The notes under the pieces were generated by a model, which did not search any database, was not told the DNA's origin, and saw only the letters and a list, made by a program, of their open reading frames with translations. Below, piece by piece: positions 15,373-24,616 of a stretch of DNA of 64,000 nucleotides (positions are counted from its first letter, which is position 1; every line of letters begins with the position of its first letter). Source of the DNA: Modestobacter sp. VKM Ac-2984 (GTDB taxonomy: Bacteria > Actinomycetota > Actinomycetes > Mycobacteriales > Geodermatophilaceae); contig NZ_JAPVBJ010000008.1 in the NCBI RefSeq assembly GCF_026967985.1, positions 186,001-250,000 on the forward strand, in the 5' to 3' direction. The translations under genes were made by a program, and so were the position numbers.

Positions 15373-18161
15373 GCCTCCATCTCCTCCAGCCGCTCACACA
15401 GCAGCGAGGCCCAGCGGTGCGCGGTGGCCCGGGTGCCGTCGACCATGGCCACGGGCACGTGGACGTGGTCCAGCACGGCGGCCGGGTCGGCGGTCGAGTC
15501 GGTGTCCTCGACGACGACGGCGTCCAGGCGGGGCAGGCCGTCCAGCCACGGCACGAGGTCCTCGGGCTTGCGGGTGGCGTCCATGACCGCCCACACCGCC
15601 GTCGGCGACCAGACGGAGAGCATGTGCTCCATCCACGGCCCACCGGACGTGCGCAGCGGGGCGTCCACGGCGACGACCGTGACCGCGCCGGTCGTCGCGC
15701 TCGTCCGGCGGCGTGCCAGGGCGGTCTCCAGCGAGGTGATCCGGCTGGACTCCGGGGCCAGGCCGGCCAGCGCACCGGAGGCGGCCCACAGCACGGCCTC
15801 GGGCTCCAGCCGCAGGGAGGAGGCCAGTGACCGGGCGGCGGCGAACGTCTCGGCCCCGGGGCCGACGAGCATCAGCACGTCGCCGGGCTCCGTCGGTGCC
15901 GGCGGAGCCGCGGGCAGGCGCTCGGACAGGGTGCGGGTCAGCGCGGCGTACACCCCGCGGGCGGCCGCATCGCTGGTGAAGTCCGGTCCCAGCAGGGAGT
16001 CGGGCAGGCCGAGGGTCAGCAGCCGGAGGACCAGCTCCTCGGGGCCGCTCATCGGGTACGGGGCGAGCGCCGTGGACGACGGCGCGGGGACCAGCCGGGT
16101 CACCGTCGCCAGGCGGCCGCCGGGCTCGTCGGCTGCCGGCAGCGCCGGGGCGGCCGGCCGGGGGGCCACGGGGAGAGCCGTCGGGCGGGTCGGCGCCTGC
16201 GGACGGCCGGACAGCGCGGGTCGGGTGCTCGCCGGCACCGGCGGGCGCGACCGGCGGACCGGCGGGACACCGGGACGGGAGGCCAGCAGCGGCTGCGAAC
16301 CACCGAAGTGCTGCGGCGGCATCAGCGACAGTGGCGGCAGGACGGCGGTGGCGTCCAGTGGCAACGGAGCCGGGTCGCTCGCGGTCCGCGCCATCTCCGG
16401 GGCCATCGCGGGGGCCATCGCGGGGGACATGACCGGGGAGAGGGCCATCGGGACGGCGAACCGCTCGCGCTGGTCGATCGACGGTGACTCCATGAAGCGG
16501 ACCTCCTCGGCCGGGGACTCGTCGACGACGACGGCGTCCACGACGAGGCTCTGGGCGGCTGCGAACTGCGCCGCCCGCTGGGCGATCCGGTCGTCACTGG
16601 CGTAGCCGGCGTGGGCGTCGGTCCGGTAGGCGCCGGTGTCGTAGGCGTTGGGCTCGGCGACGGTGGTCTGGTAGGCCCACGGCTGCGGGACGTCGCGCAC
16701 CCGGTCCTCGGCGAGCGCCGGGGCGGGCCACGCGCGCGCAGCCGCGGACTCGATGATCGCCGAGGCAGCCGCGACGGCGGCGTCCCCGTCCTGGTCGGCC
16801 GTCGCGGCGGACCGCTCGGCACCCGCCTCGGGGGACCGGTGCCGGCCGCGGCCGGAGCCGTTGGCGGCCAGGACCTCCTCCAGCAGGTCGGCCAGCTCCT
16901 CGTCCGCGCTCCGGACGGACTCGACCATCGACAGGGCCGGGGCCGCCGTCTCCAGGCGGGCGGCCTCGATCCGTGCGGCCTCGATCCGTGCGGCCTCGGC
17001 GGCCTCGGTCTGGACCCGAGCGGCCTCGATCCGGGCTGCTTCGATGCGGGCGACCTCGGCGGCTGCCTCGATCTCGGCCTGGATGCGGGCAGCCGCGGCG
17101 GCTGCCTCGGCCTGGATGCGAGCTGCCTCGGCGGCTGCCTCGATCTCGGCCTGGATGCGGGCCGCCTCGGCGGCTGCCTCGGCTTGGATGCGAGCTGCTT
17201 CGACGGCTGCCTCGGCCTGGATGCGGGCCGCCTCTGTCTCGGCCTGGATGCGGGCAGCCTCGGCGGCTGCCTCGGCCTCCGCCTGGAGCCGCGCTGCCTC
17301 GATCCGCGCTGCCTCGGCCCGCACTGCCTCGGCCTGCACCCGGGCGGCCTCGGCGGCAGCCGCCTCGATGCGCGCCGTGGCCAGCCGGGCGGCCTCTGCG
17401 GCGGCGGCCTCGACCGCAGCCGTCTGGGCAGCCGCTGCTTCGGCCGCGGCCAGCTCCGCAGCGGCCGCCACGGCGGCGTCCTCGACCGCGGCGTCGGCTG
17501 CCGCCTGCACGGGAGTGGAGGCGACCATCCGGGTCAGCGCCGCGGCGAAGGGGGAGGGCCCCGACGGCTCGTCGGCGACCGGCGCCGGCGCTGGCGTCGG
17601 CACGAGGTCCTCCGCCGAGAGCATCAGGGTGTGCTTGGCGGGGATGAACGGCTTGGCCGCCACCGGGGCGGCCGCAGCCGCGGCTGCCCGCGCCGGCCGC
17701 GCCGTGGACCGGGCGCCGGCAGCGGAGCCGGTCGGGGAGGCGGTCGCTCGCCCGGGGGCGGTACGCCCGGCCGGCGCGGCGGCCGCGGTGGCGCCGGCGG
17801 GGGTCCGCACCGAGCCGGACCGGCCGTAGAGGTCCACGTCCGGGTCGCCCTGCGCGGCCGCACCCAGCAGGTCGGCGAGCTCCTTCATCCGGTCGTCCAT
17901 CGACGGCCCGGCCGCGGCGGCCGGCCGCGCGGGTCCGGCCGGGTCCTTCAGCACGGTCGACGAACCGGTGCTCGGCCCGGCGGTCGCGCCGGCCGTGGGC
18001 ACCTCGACCTCGGCGATGAACCGCTCGTTGGTGAAGAAGCCGAACATGCCGCCGGAGCGGATGCGGCGGACCCCGACCACCCGGGCCGAGGCCCCGAACT
18101 CTGCACGCGCGGCCGCGACGGCCTCCTCGCGCGTGGCTGCCTCAACGGATCGCGACGGCAC
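15369..18161 (-). CDS. flhF: FlhF-like protein with degenerate GTPase domain
   Basis: A 930-residue protein, about twice the usual FlhF length. The N-terminus (SVEAATREEAVAAARAEFGASARVVGVRRI...GGMFGFFTNERFIAEVEV) matches the FlhF B-domain. Residues about 230-420 are Ala/Glu/Arg-rich with repeats of the type EAARIQAEA, probably coiled coil. The C-terminal SRP-GTPase-like part is degraded: the P-loop position reads VGPGAETFAAARSLA (residues 766-780), lacking the Gly-Lys-Thr/Ser, and TKLDE is replaced by VVEDTDSTADP. FlhF normally sets flagellar number and position through GTP-driven dimerisation, so this one probably acts without GTP hydrolysis. The GTG start overlaps flhA by 20 bp. No flhG adjoins it. 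Confidence 0.75.
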   Translation of the reverse strand: MPSRSVEAATREEAVAAARAEFGASARVVGVRRIRSGGMFGFFTNERFIAEVEVPTAGATAGPSTGSSTVLKDPAGPARPAAAAGPSMDDRMKELADLLGAAAQGDPDVDLYGRSGSVRTPAGATAAAAPAGRTAPGRATASPTGSAAGARSTARPARAAAAAAAPVAAKPFIPAKHTLMLSAEDLVPTPAPAPVADEPSGPSPFAAALTRMVASTPVQAAADAAVEDAAVAAAAELAAAEAAAAQTAAVEAAAAEAARLATARIEAAAAEAARVQAEAVRAEAARIEAARLQAEAEAAAEAARIQAETEAARIQAEAAVEAARIQAEAAAEAARIQAEIEAAAEAARIQAEAAAAAARIQAEIEAAAEVARIEAARIEAARVQTEAAEAARIEAARIEAARLETAAPALSMVESVRSADEELADLLEEVLAANGSGRGRHRSPEAGAERSAATADQDGDAAVAAASAIIESAAARAWPAPALAEDRVRDVPQPWAYQTTVAEPNAYDTGAYRTDAHAGYASDDRIAQRAAQFAAAQSLVVDAVVVDESPAEEVRFMESPSIDQRERFAVPMALSPVMSPAMAPAMAPEMARTASDPAPLPLDATAVLPPLSLMPPQHFGGSQPLLASRPGVPPVRRSRPPVPASTRPALSGRPQAPTRPTALPVAPRPAAPALPAADEPGGRLATVTRLVPAPSSTALAPYPMSGPEELVLRLLTLGLPDSLLGPDFTSDAAARGVYAALTRTLSERLPAAPPAPTEPGDVLMLVGPGAETFAAARSLASSLRLEPEAVLWAASGALAGLAPESSRITSLETALARRRTSATTGAVTVVAVDAPLRTSGGPWMEHMLSVWSPTAVWAVMDATRKPEDLVPWLDGLPRLDAVVVEDTDSTADPAAVLDHVHVPVAMVDGTRATAHRWASLLCERLEEMEA

Positions 18162-20187
18162 CGCTCACCACTCCCAGTGACTCGATCTGTGCCGTGCGGG
18201 ACACCTCGTTGTACGAGATGACCGACAGGCGGGGCAGGACCTGACGGATCAGGCGGGACAGGGCGGCTCGGACCTGCGGCGAGCAGACGAGCACGGGGGA
18301 GAGGTTCATCCGCTCCGCCTCGTCGAGGAGCTCGGTGCAGCCTCGGACCAGGACGTCGACGGTGTGCCCGTCCAGGGCGAGCACCTGGCCGCCCTCGGTG
18401 GGACGCACGGCCTCCAGGAGACGCTGCTCGAACGACGGCTCGAGGGTGATGACGTGCAGTCGCTCCTCCTCGGTCACGTACGGGTGGCTGATCGCCGCGC
18501 CGAGGGCGGTCCGGGCCGCCTCGACGAGGCCGTCGAGGTCGGTGGAGACCTTGGCCCGCAGGGAGAGGGCCTCGAAGATCCGCACCAGGTCCCGGATCGA
18601 CACGCCCTCGTCCAGCAGGGCCTGCAGCACGCGCTGCACCTCGCCGAGGCTGAGCAGCGCCGGGGTGAGCTCGTCGGCGACGGCCGGGTGCGAACGGCGG
18701 ATCATCTCGACCAGCACCTTGACGTCCTCCCGACCCAGCAGCGCCGAGGCGTTCTGCCGGACGACCTCGGCCAGGTGGGTGGTGATGACCGAGGAGCGGT
18801 CGACGACCGTGGCGCCGGCCATCTCGGCCTGCCGCTGCAGCTCGGCGGGCACCCACTTGGCGGCCAGCCCGAAGACCGGCTCGCGGGTCGCCTTGCCGGG
18901 CAGCCCGTCGAGGTGGTCACCGATGGCGAGCACCGTGCCGGCCGGGGACGTGCCCTTGGCCGCGGGGACGCCGTTGAGCCAGATGACGTACTGCGAGGCA
19001 GGCAGGTCCAGGTTGTCCCGGGTGCGGACCAGCGGGATGACCAAGCCGGTCTCCATGGCGACCTTGCGGCGCAGCGCCTTGACGCGGTCGAGGAGGTCGC
19101 CGCCGCGGGCGGTGTCCACCAGTTCGACCAGGTCGAAGGCGACCTCCAGTTCCAGGGGGTCCACCCGCATCCGGTCGGCGATCGCCTCGGGGGAGTCCGG
19201 CTGCGGCTCCGCGGCGACGGCGGCCCCGGGGGTGTCCTCCTCGTCGTCCTCCTCGACCTGGTCGGTGAGCCGGGTGGAGATGAAGAGCACCAGGCCACCG
19301 ATGAGCAGGAACGGCAGCTTGGGCAGGCCGGGGATCAGGCAGAGGGCCAGGGCGGCGAGGCCGGCGATGCGCATCGGCTGCCTGTTGCGGCTGAGCTGGC
19401 TGATCAGGTCCGAGCCCATGTCGCCCTGGGAGGCCGAGCGGGTGACGATCAGGCCGGTCGCGGTGGAGATCAGCAGGGCCGGGATCTGGGAGACCAGGCC
19501 GTCGCCGACGGACAGCAGCGAGTAGGTGGCGACCGCCTCGCCCGGGGGCATGCCGCGCTGTAGCACGCCGATGGCGAAGCCACCGATCAGATTGATCAGC
19601 GTGACGATGATGGCGGCGATGGCGTCGCCCTTGACGAACTTGCTGGCGCCGTCCATCGAGCCGTAGAAGTCGGCCTCGGAGGTGACCTCGCTGCGTCGCT
19701 TGCGGGCCTGCTTCTCGTTGATCAGGCCGGCGTTCAGGTCGGCGTCGATGGCCATCTGCTTGCCGGGCATGGCGTCGAGGGTGAAGCGGGCGCCGACCTC
19801 GGCGACGCGGCCGGCACCGTTGGTGATGACGACGAACTGGATGATCGTCAGGATCACGAAGATCACCAGGCCGACGATCAGCGAGCCGCCGATCACGAAG
19901 TGCCCGAAGGCCTCGATGACCTTGCCGGCGTAGCCGTCGGTGAGCACCAGCCGGGTCGAGGAGACGTTGAGTGCCAGGCGCATCAGCGTCGCGATCAGCA
20001 CCAGCGACGGGAAGATCGCGAAGTCCAGCGGGCGCCGGATGTTCATCGACACCAGCAGGATCAGCAGCGACCCGACGATGTTCAGCGCCAGCAGCACGTC
20101 CAGCACGGGCGCCGGCAGCGGCACGACGAGCATCAGGACGATGGAGACGACCCCGATGGGGACGGCGGCCTTCGTCAGCTTTCCCAC
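18142..20187 (-). CDS. flhA: Flagellar biosynthesis protein FlhA
   Basis: A 681-residue integral membrane component of the flagellar type III export gate. About eight hydrophobic segments occupy residues 8-320, with the FHIPEP-family signature region RFTLDAMPGKQMAIDADLNAG between them. The cytoplasmic domain from about 340 onward, with NASALLGREDVKVLVE and VRPTEGGQVLALDG, forms the substrate-docking ring. The GTG at 20187 is chosen to give LVGKLTKAAVPIGVV, the normal N-terminus; upstream codons are low-complexity. A 181-bp gap separates it from flhB. Confidence 0.97.
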   Translation of the reverse strand: MGKLTKAAVPIGVVSIVLMLVVPLPAPVLDVLLALNIVGSLLILLVSMNIRRPLDFAIFPSLVLIATLMRLALNVSSTRLVLTDGYAGKVIEAFGHFVIGGSLIVGLVIFVILTIIQFVVITNGAGRVAEVGARFTLDAMPGKQMAIDADLNAGLINEKQARKRRSEVTSEADFYGSMDGASKFVKGDAIAAIIVTLINLIGGFAIGVLQRGMPPGEAVATYSLLSVGDGLVSQIPALLISTATGLIVTRSASQGDMGSDLISQLSRNRQPMRIAGLAALALCLIPGLPKLPFLLIGGLVLFISTRLTDQVEEDDEEDTPGAAVAAEPQPDSPEAIADRMRVDPLELEVAFDLVELVDTARGGDLLDRVKALRRKVAMETGLVIPLVRTRDNLDLPASQYVIWLNGVPAAKGTSPAGTVLAIGDHLDGLPGKATREPVFGLAAKWVPAELQRQAEMAGATVVDRSSVITTHLAEVVRQNASALLGREDVKVLVEMIRRSHPAVADELTPALLSLGEVQRVLQALLDEGVSIRDLVRIFEALSLRAKVSTDLDGLVEAARTALGAAISHPYVTEEERLHVITLEPSFEQRLLEAVRPTEGGQVLALDGHTVDVLVRGCTELLDEAERMNLSPVLVCSPQVRAALSRLIRQVLPRLSVISYNEVSRTAQIESLGVVSGAVAIR

Positions 20188-20368
20188 GAGACCTCGATCC
20201 TGTGCGGTGCCGCTCCGACAGCGGAGGAGTGCGCCGGTGCGCCCTCCACCGCCCTTCTCGGCAGTCCGGGGAGGGCTCCGTACCGCGCCGCCGGTCGCCC
20301 GCACCGTGCGTCACAACCGCGCCGCGGACCTCAGTGCGGCGGCGTCCCGATGAGGGCGGGGGCCTCGG

Positions 20369-21502
20369 TCAGCGGCGCCGGCCGGCGCGCGGGAGGCCCT
20401 CGGTGACCGGTGCCTCGAAGCCGGGCCGGTGCACCCCGCCACGCACGCCGCGCGCGGACAGGTGCATGACGAAGGCGAGCACCCGGGCGACGGCGGTGAA
20501 CAGCTGGGCCGGCACCTCCTGGCCCAGGTCGCAGGAGGCGTGCAGTGCCCGGGCCAGCGGGATGTCCTGGACCATCGGCACCTTGCACTCCTCGGCCCGG
20601 GCGCGCAGCCGGGTGGCCATCTCGTCGGCGCCCTTGGCCACCACCCGGGGGGCGCCCTTCAGCGGGTCGTACTTGAGCGCGACGGCGACGTGGGTGGGGT
20701 TGACCAGCAGGACGTCGGCGTCGGCGACCTCGGCCATCATCCGGTTGCGGGACATCGACAGCTGGGTGGAGCGGCGCTGGGCCTTCATCTGCGGGTCGCC
20801 CTCGGCCTGTTTGTGCTCCTGCTTGATCTCGTAGACGCTCATCTTGAGCTGCTTCATCATCTTGTGCCGCACCACCACGTAGTCCGCGACCGCGATGACC
20901 AGGCCGGTGATGCCCACGACGCGGAACATCAGCACCGCGGAGTCGGTGAAGGTGTGCACGACCTCCGACAGCGGCAGCGCGCCGGAGGCGGAGACCAGCT
21001 GCATGGCGTTGTCGGACGTCACGCCGATGACGGTCGCCAGCGCGACGGTCTTGATGATCGCCTTGGTCGCCTCCCAGAGGCCCTGGGTGCCGAACATCCG
21101 CTTGATCCCCGGGAACGGGTTCAGCTTCTTCAGTGTCGGCTTCATCGCCTTCGTGGCGATCGTGACCCCGCCCTGGGACGCCGAGGCGATGGTGCCGATC
21201 ACCATCATCGCCAGCGCCATCGGCAGCAGCGCGGTCATGAAGACGGCCAGCGCGGTGCCGAAGAGCGCCTGCATCGTGGCCTGCTCGGGGTCCTTGGCGA
21301 TCACGCCGACCTGCACGAACAGCTCCTGGATGGAGCTGAAGGCACCGCCCACGAGCATGGGCAGCAGCACGCTCGCCGCGGCCGCGCCCAGCCAGGTGCC
21401 CAGTTCCTGGGTGCGCGGGATCTGCCCGTCCTTGCGGGCCTTCTTCAGCTTCTGCGGTGTCGGCTTCTCTGTCTTCTCACCGCCGGGACCGTCCTTGGCC
21501 AT
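20369..21502 (-). CDS. flhB: Flagellar biosynthesis protein FlhB (export switch)
   Basis: A 377-residue export-gate protein that switches substrate specificity from rod/hook to filament proteins. The N-terminus GGEKTEKPTPQKLKKARKDGQIPRTQEL is typical, four hydrophobic segments follow, and the cytoplasmic domain has the self-cleavage motif NPTH in VLLVNPTHVAVALKYDP (about residue 265). The C-terminus ends in a basic tail. It starts 17 bp after fliR. The gap to flhA (20188-20368) contains a small CTCCG/CGGAG hairpin but no clear promoter. Confidence 0.97.
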   Translation of the reverse strand: MAKDGPGGEKTEKPTPQKLKKARKDGQIPRTQELGTWLGAAAASVLLPMLVGGAFSSIQELFVQVGVIAKDPEQATMQALFGTALAVFMTALLPMALAMMVIGTIASASQGGVTIATKAMKPTLKKLNPFPGIKRMFGTQGLWEATKAIIKTVALATVIGVTSDNAMQLVSASGALPLSEVVHTFTDSAVLMFRVVGITGLVIAVADYVVVRHKMMKQLKMSVYEIKQEHKQAEGDPQMKAQRRSTQLSMSRNRMMAEVADADVLLVNPTHVAVALKYDPLKGAPRVVAKGADEMATRLRARAEECKVPMVQDIPLARALHASCDLGQEVPAQLFTAVARVLAFVMHLSARGVRGGVHRPGFEAPVTEGLPRAGRRR

Positions 21503-21519
21503 CAGTCACCTCCTCCGGG

Positions 21520-22284
21520 TCAGCCGCTGCGCAGCGAGGTCATCGCGTCGAGCGCGGAGTCCAGGAGCCCGTCCAGCGCCGGCGGCAGCAGCGGGAAGGT
21601 CAGCCCCAGCAGGGTCAGGGTGATCATGATCTTGAGTGGGAACCCGAAGGCGAAGATGTTCAGCGCCGGCGCGGCCTTGGACAGCAGGGCGAGCGCGACG
21701 TCGGCCAGCAGCAGCACCGCCACCAGCGGCCCGGCGATCTGCAGCGCGGCCAGGAACATCATCGAGAAGGCGGTGATCAGGACCGAGCCCAGCTGGTCGG
21801 TGGGCAGCGAGCCGCCCACCGGCAGCCCTTCGTAGGAGGTGACGAAACCCCGCACCAGCAGCAGGTGGCCGTTGCTGGTGAACAGCAGGGTGATGGCGAG
21901 CAGGTAGTGCAGCCGGCCGATCACCCCCTGCGTGGTCAGCGACATCGGGTCGTAGGCCGGCTGCAGGGAGAACCCGCCGGTCACGTCGATCAGGTCACCG
22001 GCCAGCTGGACGGCGCTGAACAGCAGCTGGACGACGAAGCCCAGTGCGGCGCCGATGACCGCCTCGGTGACCGCAGTCCCGATGAGGAAGCCGGCGGTGA
22101 CCTCCGGGATGGTGCCGGAGATGTGCGGGAACGTGACCAGGGCGATGCAGAGGGCGAGTGCGCCCTTGACCACCCGCGGGATGCCGTTGGAGTTGAACGG
22201 CGGGGCGAGGGCGATGAACCCGGCAGCCCGCGTGCTGGCCAGCAGCAGCGCCGCGAGGGTCGCGGAGGGGACCTCGAGGTCCAC
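21520..22284 (-). CDS. fliR: Flagellar export gate protein FliR
   Basis: A 254-residue membrane protein with about six hydrophobic segments and the FliR pattern R(A)AGFIALAPPFNSNGIPRVVKGALA near the N-terminus, GDLIDVTGGFSLQPAYDPMS in the middle, and IFAFGFPLKIMITLTLLGLTFPLL towards the end. FliR joins FliP5-FliQ4 in the export pore. It starts with GTG 7 bp after fliQ and precedes flhB, the standard order. Confidence 0.96.
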   Translation of the reverse strand: MDLEVPSATLAALLLASTRAAGFIALAPPFNSNGIPRVVKGALALCIALVTFPHISGTIPEVTAGFLIGTAVTEAVIGAALGFVVQLLFSAVQLAGDLIDVTGGFSLQPAYDPMSLTTQGVIGRLHYLLAITLLFTSNGHLLLVRGFVTSYEGLPVGGSLPTDQLGSVLITAFSMMFLAALQIAGPLVAVLLLADVALALLSKAAPALNIFAFGFPLKIMITLTLLGLTFPLLPPALDGLLDSALDAMTSLRSG

Positions 22285-22291
22285 TGCGGCC

Positions 22292-22567
22292 TCAGGTCCT
22301 GCCGAGCAGCCGCGGCAGCGACTCGAACAGCTGATCGGTGAAGGAGACCAGCTCCGAGAGCACCCAGTTGCCGGTCACCAGCAGCGCGATCGCCACCGCG
22401 ATCATCTTCGGCACGAAGGACAGCGTCGGTTCCTGGATCTGGGTGGCCGCCTGGAACAGCGAGATCATGAAGCCGACCAGCAGGGCGGTCAGCAGGATCG
22501 GGGCGGACACCTTCGCCGCCACGATCATCGTCTGGGTGGCGATCTCGGTGACGTCGGCGTCGCTCAT
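22292..22567 (-). CDS. fliQ: Flagellar export gate protein FliQ
   Basis: A 91-residue protein of normal family length with two hydrophobic hairpin segments (about residues 17-38 and 52-75) and the conserved LTALLVGFMISLFQAATQIQEPTLSFVPK sequence. It overlaps fliP by 4 bp, indicating translational coupling. FliQ subunits pack around the FliP-FliR core of the export gate. Confidence 0.96.
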   Translation of the reverse strand: MSDADVTEIATQTMIVAAKVSAPILLTALLVGFMISLFQAATQIQEPTLSFVPKMIAVAIALLVTGNWVLSELVSFTDQLFESLPRLLGRT

Positions 22568-23442
22568 CCGTAGGACCCCACCAGCGCCGTGGTGACCAGC
22601 GCCCAGCCGTCGACGATCACGAAGAGCATCAGCTTGAACGGCAGCGACACGATCGTCGGCGGCACCATCATCATGCCCATCGCCATCAGCGCGGCGCTGA
22701 CCAGCATGTCCAGCACCAGGAACGGGATGAACACGACCAGGCCGATGATGAAGGCGCTCTTCAGCTCCGAGAGCACGAACGCCGGGACGAGGGTCAGCAT
22801 GCTCACCGACGCCGCGTCCGCCGGCGCCTCCTCACCGGAGAGCCCGACCATCAGCTTGAGCTCGTCGTCCCGGGTGTTGGCCAGCAGGAAGTCCTTCAGC
22901 GGCTCGACCCCGGTGTCGTAGGCGGCCGAGGCGTTCATGGTGCCGTCCAGGTAGGGCTGGACGGCGAGCTCGTTGATCTCGCTGAACACCGGGCCCATCA
23001 CGAAGATGGTCAGGAACAGCGCGATGCCGGTGAGCACCTGGTTCGGCGGTGAGGTGGGCAGGCCCAGTGCGTTGCGGGTCAGCGCCAGCACCACGAGGAT
23101 CTTGGTGAACGAGGTCACCAGCAGCAGGGCCGACGGCGCGATCGACAGCACGGTGATCGCCAGGATCAGCGTCACCGCGGTGCTCGGGCTGTCCCCGCCG
23201 ATGGAGATGTCCAGGCCGCCGTCGTCCACGACCGGGGCGACCGGCTCGGACGGCGGGGTGGGCGCGGTGGGGGCGGCCGAGGCCGGGCCGGCCAGCAGGA
23301 GCATCAGGACGACCGTGCCCAGCAGCAGCAGCAGCAGCAGCAGCAACGGCAGCGGCCAGGCGGCACGCCGGCGGGAGGGCCCGGGGGCACTGCGCTCCGT
23401 CGACGGCGCGCGCACCGGCAGCCGGACGGGGACGGCGGCCAT
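22564..23442 (-). CDS. fliP: Flagellar export gate protein FliP
   Basis: A 292-residue protein. A basic start and a leucine-rich stretch ending in GPASAAP look like a cleavable signal peptide, as known for FliP. The mature part has the family sequences SFTKILVVLALTRNALGLPTSPPNQVL, VFSEIN and FKLMLFVIVDGWALV, with four membrane segments. The ATG at 23442 overlaps the fliO stop by one base (TGATG). It forms the pentameric core of the export pore. Confidence 0.96.
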   Translation of the reverse strand: MAAVPVRLPVRAPSTERSAPGPSRRRAAWPLPLLLLLLLLLGTVVLMLLLAGPASAAPTAPTPPSEPVAPVVDDGGLDISIGGDSPSTAVTLILAITVLSIAPSALLLVTSFTKILVVLALTRNALGLPTSPPNQVLTGIALFLTIFVMGPVFSEINELAVQPYLDGTMNASAAYDTGVEPLKDFLLANTRDDELKLMVGLSGEEAPADAASVSMLTLVPAFVLSELKSAFIIGLVVFIPFLVLDMLVSAALMAMGMMMVPPTIVSLPFKLMLFVIVDGWALVTTALVGSYG

Positions 23443-23873
23443 CAGCGGCGCACCGTGCGCTCGCGCAGCTCGTGCACGACCGACGTCCACGTGCCGCGGT
23501 CGAGCACCGAGCCGGCCAGGGCGCCGCTGCTCGCGCGGGGCACCGGCACCCGGGCGGCGGGCAGCTCGGTGGTCGCGCCGTTCGCCCCGGTGACCCCGGG
23601 ATGGGCCTGGGTGGCCAGCGCGGCCTGCAGCTCGTCGTCCTCCATCTCGGCCAGCAGGGTGACCTGCTCCTCGGTCGAGCCCACCACCAGCACCCGGCCG
23701 GCGACCCGCAGCACCGAGACGCTGCTGGCCCGGCCCATCCGCTGGCGGGCGACGACCTCGATGACGCCGGTGGCGCCGCCGAGCCCGCGCTTCTTCGCGA
23801 CCTTGCTGGCGAAGAACAGGACCGCGGCGATGAACGCCAGCGAGAACACCAGGCGGACGATCATCCAGCTCAT
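23442..23873 (-). CDS. fliO: Flagellar biosynthesis protein FliO
   Basis: A 143-residue protein with one N-terminal membrane segment (about residues 4-22) and a short cytoplasmic domain with VIEVVARQRMGRASSVSVLRVAGRVLVVGSTEEQVTLLAEM, the usual FliO pattern. FliO helps assemble the FliP ring. It is coupled on both sides, overlapping fliN by 4 bp and fliP by 1 bp. The final 45 residues are poorly conserved. Confidence 0.9.
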   Translation of the reverse strand: MSWMIVRLVFSLAFIAAVLFFASKVAKKRGLGGATGVIEVVARQRMGRASSVSVLRVAGRVLVVGSTEEQVTLLAEMEDDELQAALATQAHPGVTGANGATTELPAARVPVPRASSGALAGSVLDRGTWTSVVHELRERTVRR

Positions 23874-24616
23874 GCGGGCGGAGCCCCGTACTCGCCGGTC
23901 TCGGTCACGATCTCGCTGATCCGCAGGCCGAAGTCCTCGTCGACGACGACGATCTCGCCGCGGGCGATCAGGGTGCCGTTGACCAGCAGGTCGGCCGGGG
24001 CGCCCGCGGCGCGGTCGAGCTCGATGACCTCGCCGGGGTGGAGGGAGAGCAGCTCGGACACGGTCATCCGGGTCCGGCCGATCTCGACGGTGACCTCCAT
24101 GGCCACGTTGCGCAGCAGGTCCAGGCTGCCGCGCCGCTCCCGCGGGCGGGGCAGGGTGACCTGCAGGGCCAGGGTGGCGGCGATCTCGGTCCCGTTGATC
24201 AGCGGCACGGCGAGGAAGACGCCCTTGTCCCGCAGCCCGTCCAGCGCCGCGACGACGTCCTCGACCCGCTCGGCGGCGACCCGGACCCGGCCGAGGGCGC
24301 CGGCGGCGGCCTCGAGCGCGGGGCGCAGCGCGGTGGCGACGTCCATCGGGCCGACCGGGGAGTTGGTCAGCGCGCTGACGATCTCCTCGGAGAGCACCAG
24401 CACGATGTCGCCGCTGACCTCGCCGCCCAGTGCGGCGGTGACGGCCGCGCCGGGGGTCGGGGGGAGCGGGACCGACTCGGGGTCGGACACCGTCTCCCCG
24501 GCCCGGAGGATGAGCTCGGCGGGCATGGCGGCTGCTGCGGCCTGGGCAGCGGCAGCGACGGCTGCGGCGATGGTGTCGGAGTCCGACGAACGGTCGGTGC
24601 CGAAGGCGGTGGTCAT
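23870..24616 (-). CDS. fliN: Flagellar switch protein FliN/FliY type
   Basis: A 248-residue C-ring protein, longer than the roughly 130-residue enterobacterial FliN. Residues about 32-140 form a FliY/CheC-like domain (MPAELILRAGETV...GDIVLVLSEEIVSAL...MDVATALRPALEAAAGAL). Residues about 165-240 are the SpoA domain with NVAMEVTVEIGRTRMTVSELLSL and GEVIELDR. The CheC-type Glu...Asn phosphatase pair is not obvious, so CheY-P phosphatase activity is doubtful. It overlaps fliM by 4 bp. Confidence 0.92.
   Translation of the reverse strand: MTTAFGTDRSSDSDTIAAAVAAAAQAAAAAMPAELILRAGETVSDPESVPLPPTPGAAVTAALGGEVSGDIVLVLSEEIVSALTNSPVGPMDVATALRPALEAAAGALGRVRVAAERVEDVVAALDGLRDKGVFLAVPLINGTEIAATLALQVTLPRPRERRGSLDLLRNVAMEVTVEIGRTRMTVSELLSLHPGEVIELDRAAGAPADLLVNGTLIARGEIVVVDEDFGLRISEIVTETGEYGAPPA

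Noticed and set aside
17000-17330. Regular short repeats, considered as a CRISPR or tandem-repeat array
   Set aside because: They are in frame, vary in sequence and encode an Ala/Glu/Arg coiled-coil-like region; there are no spacers.
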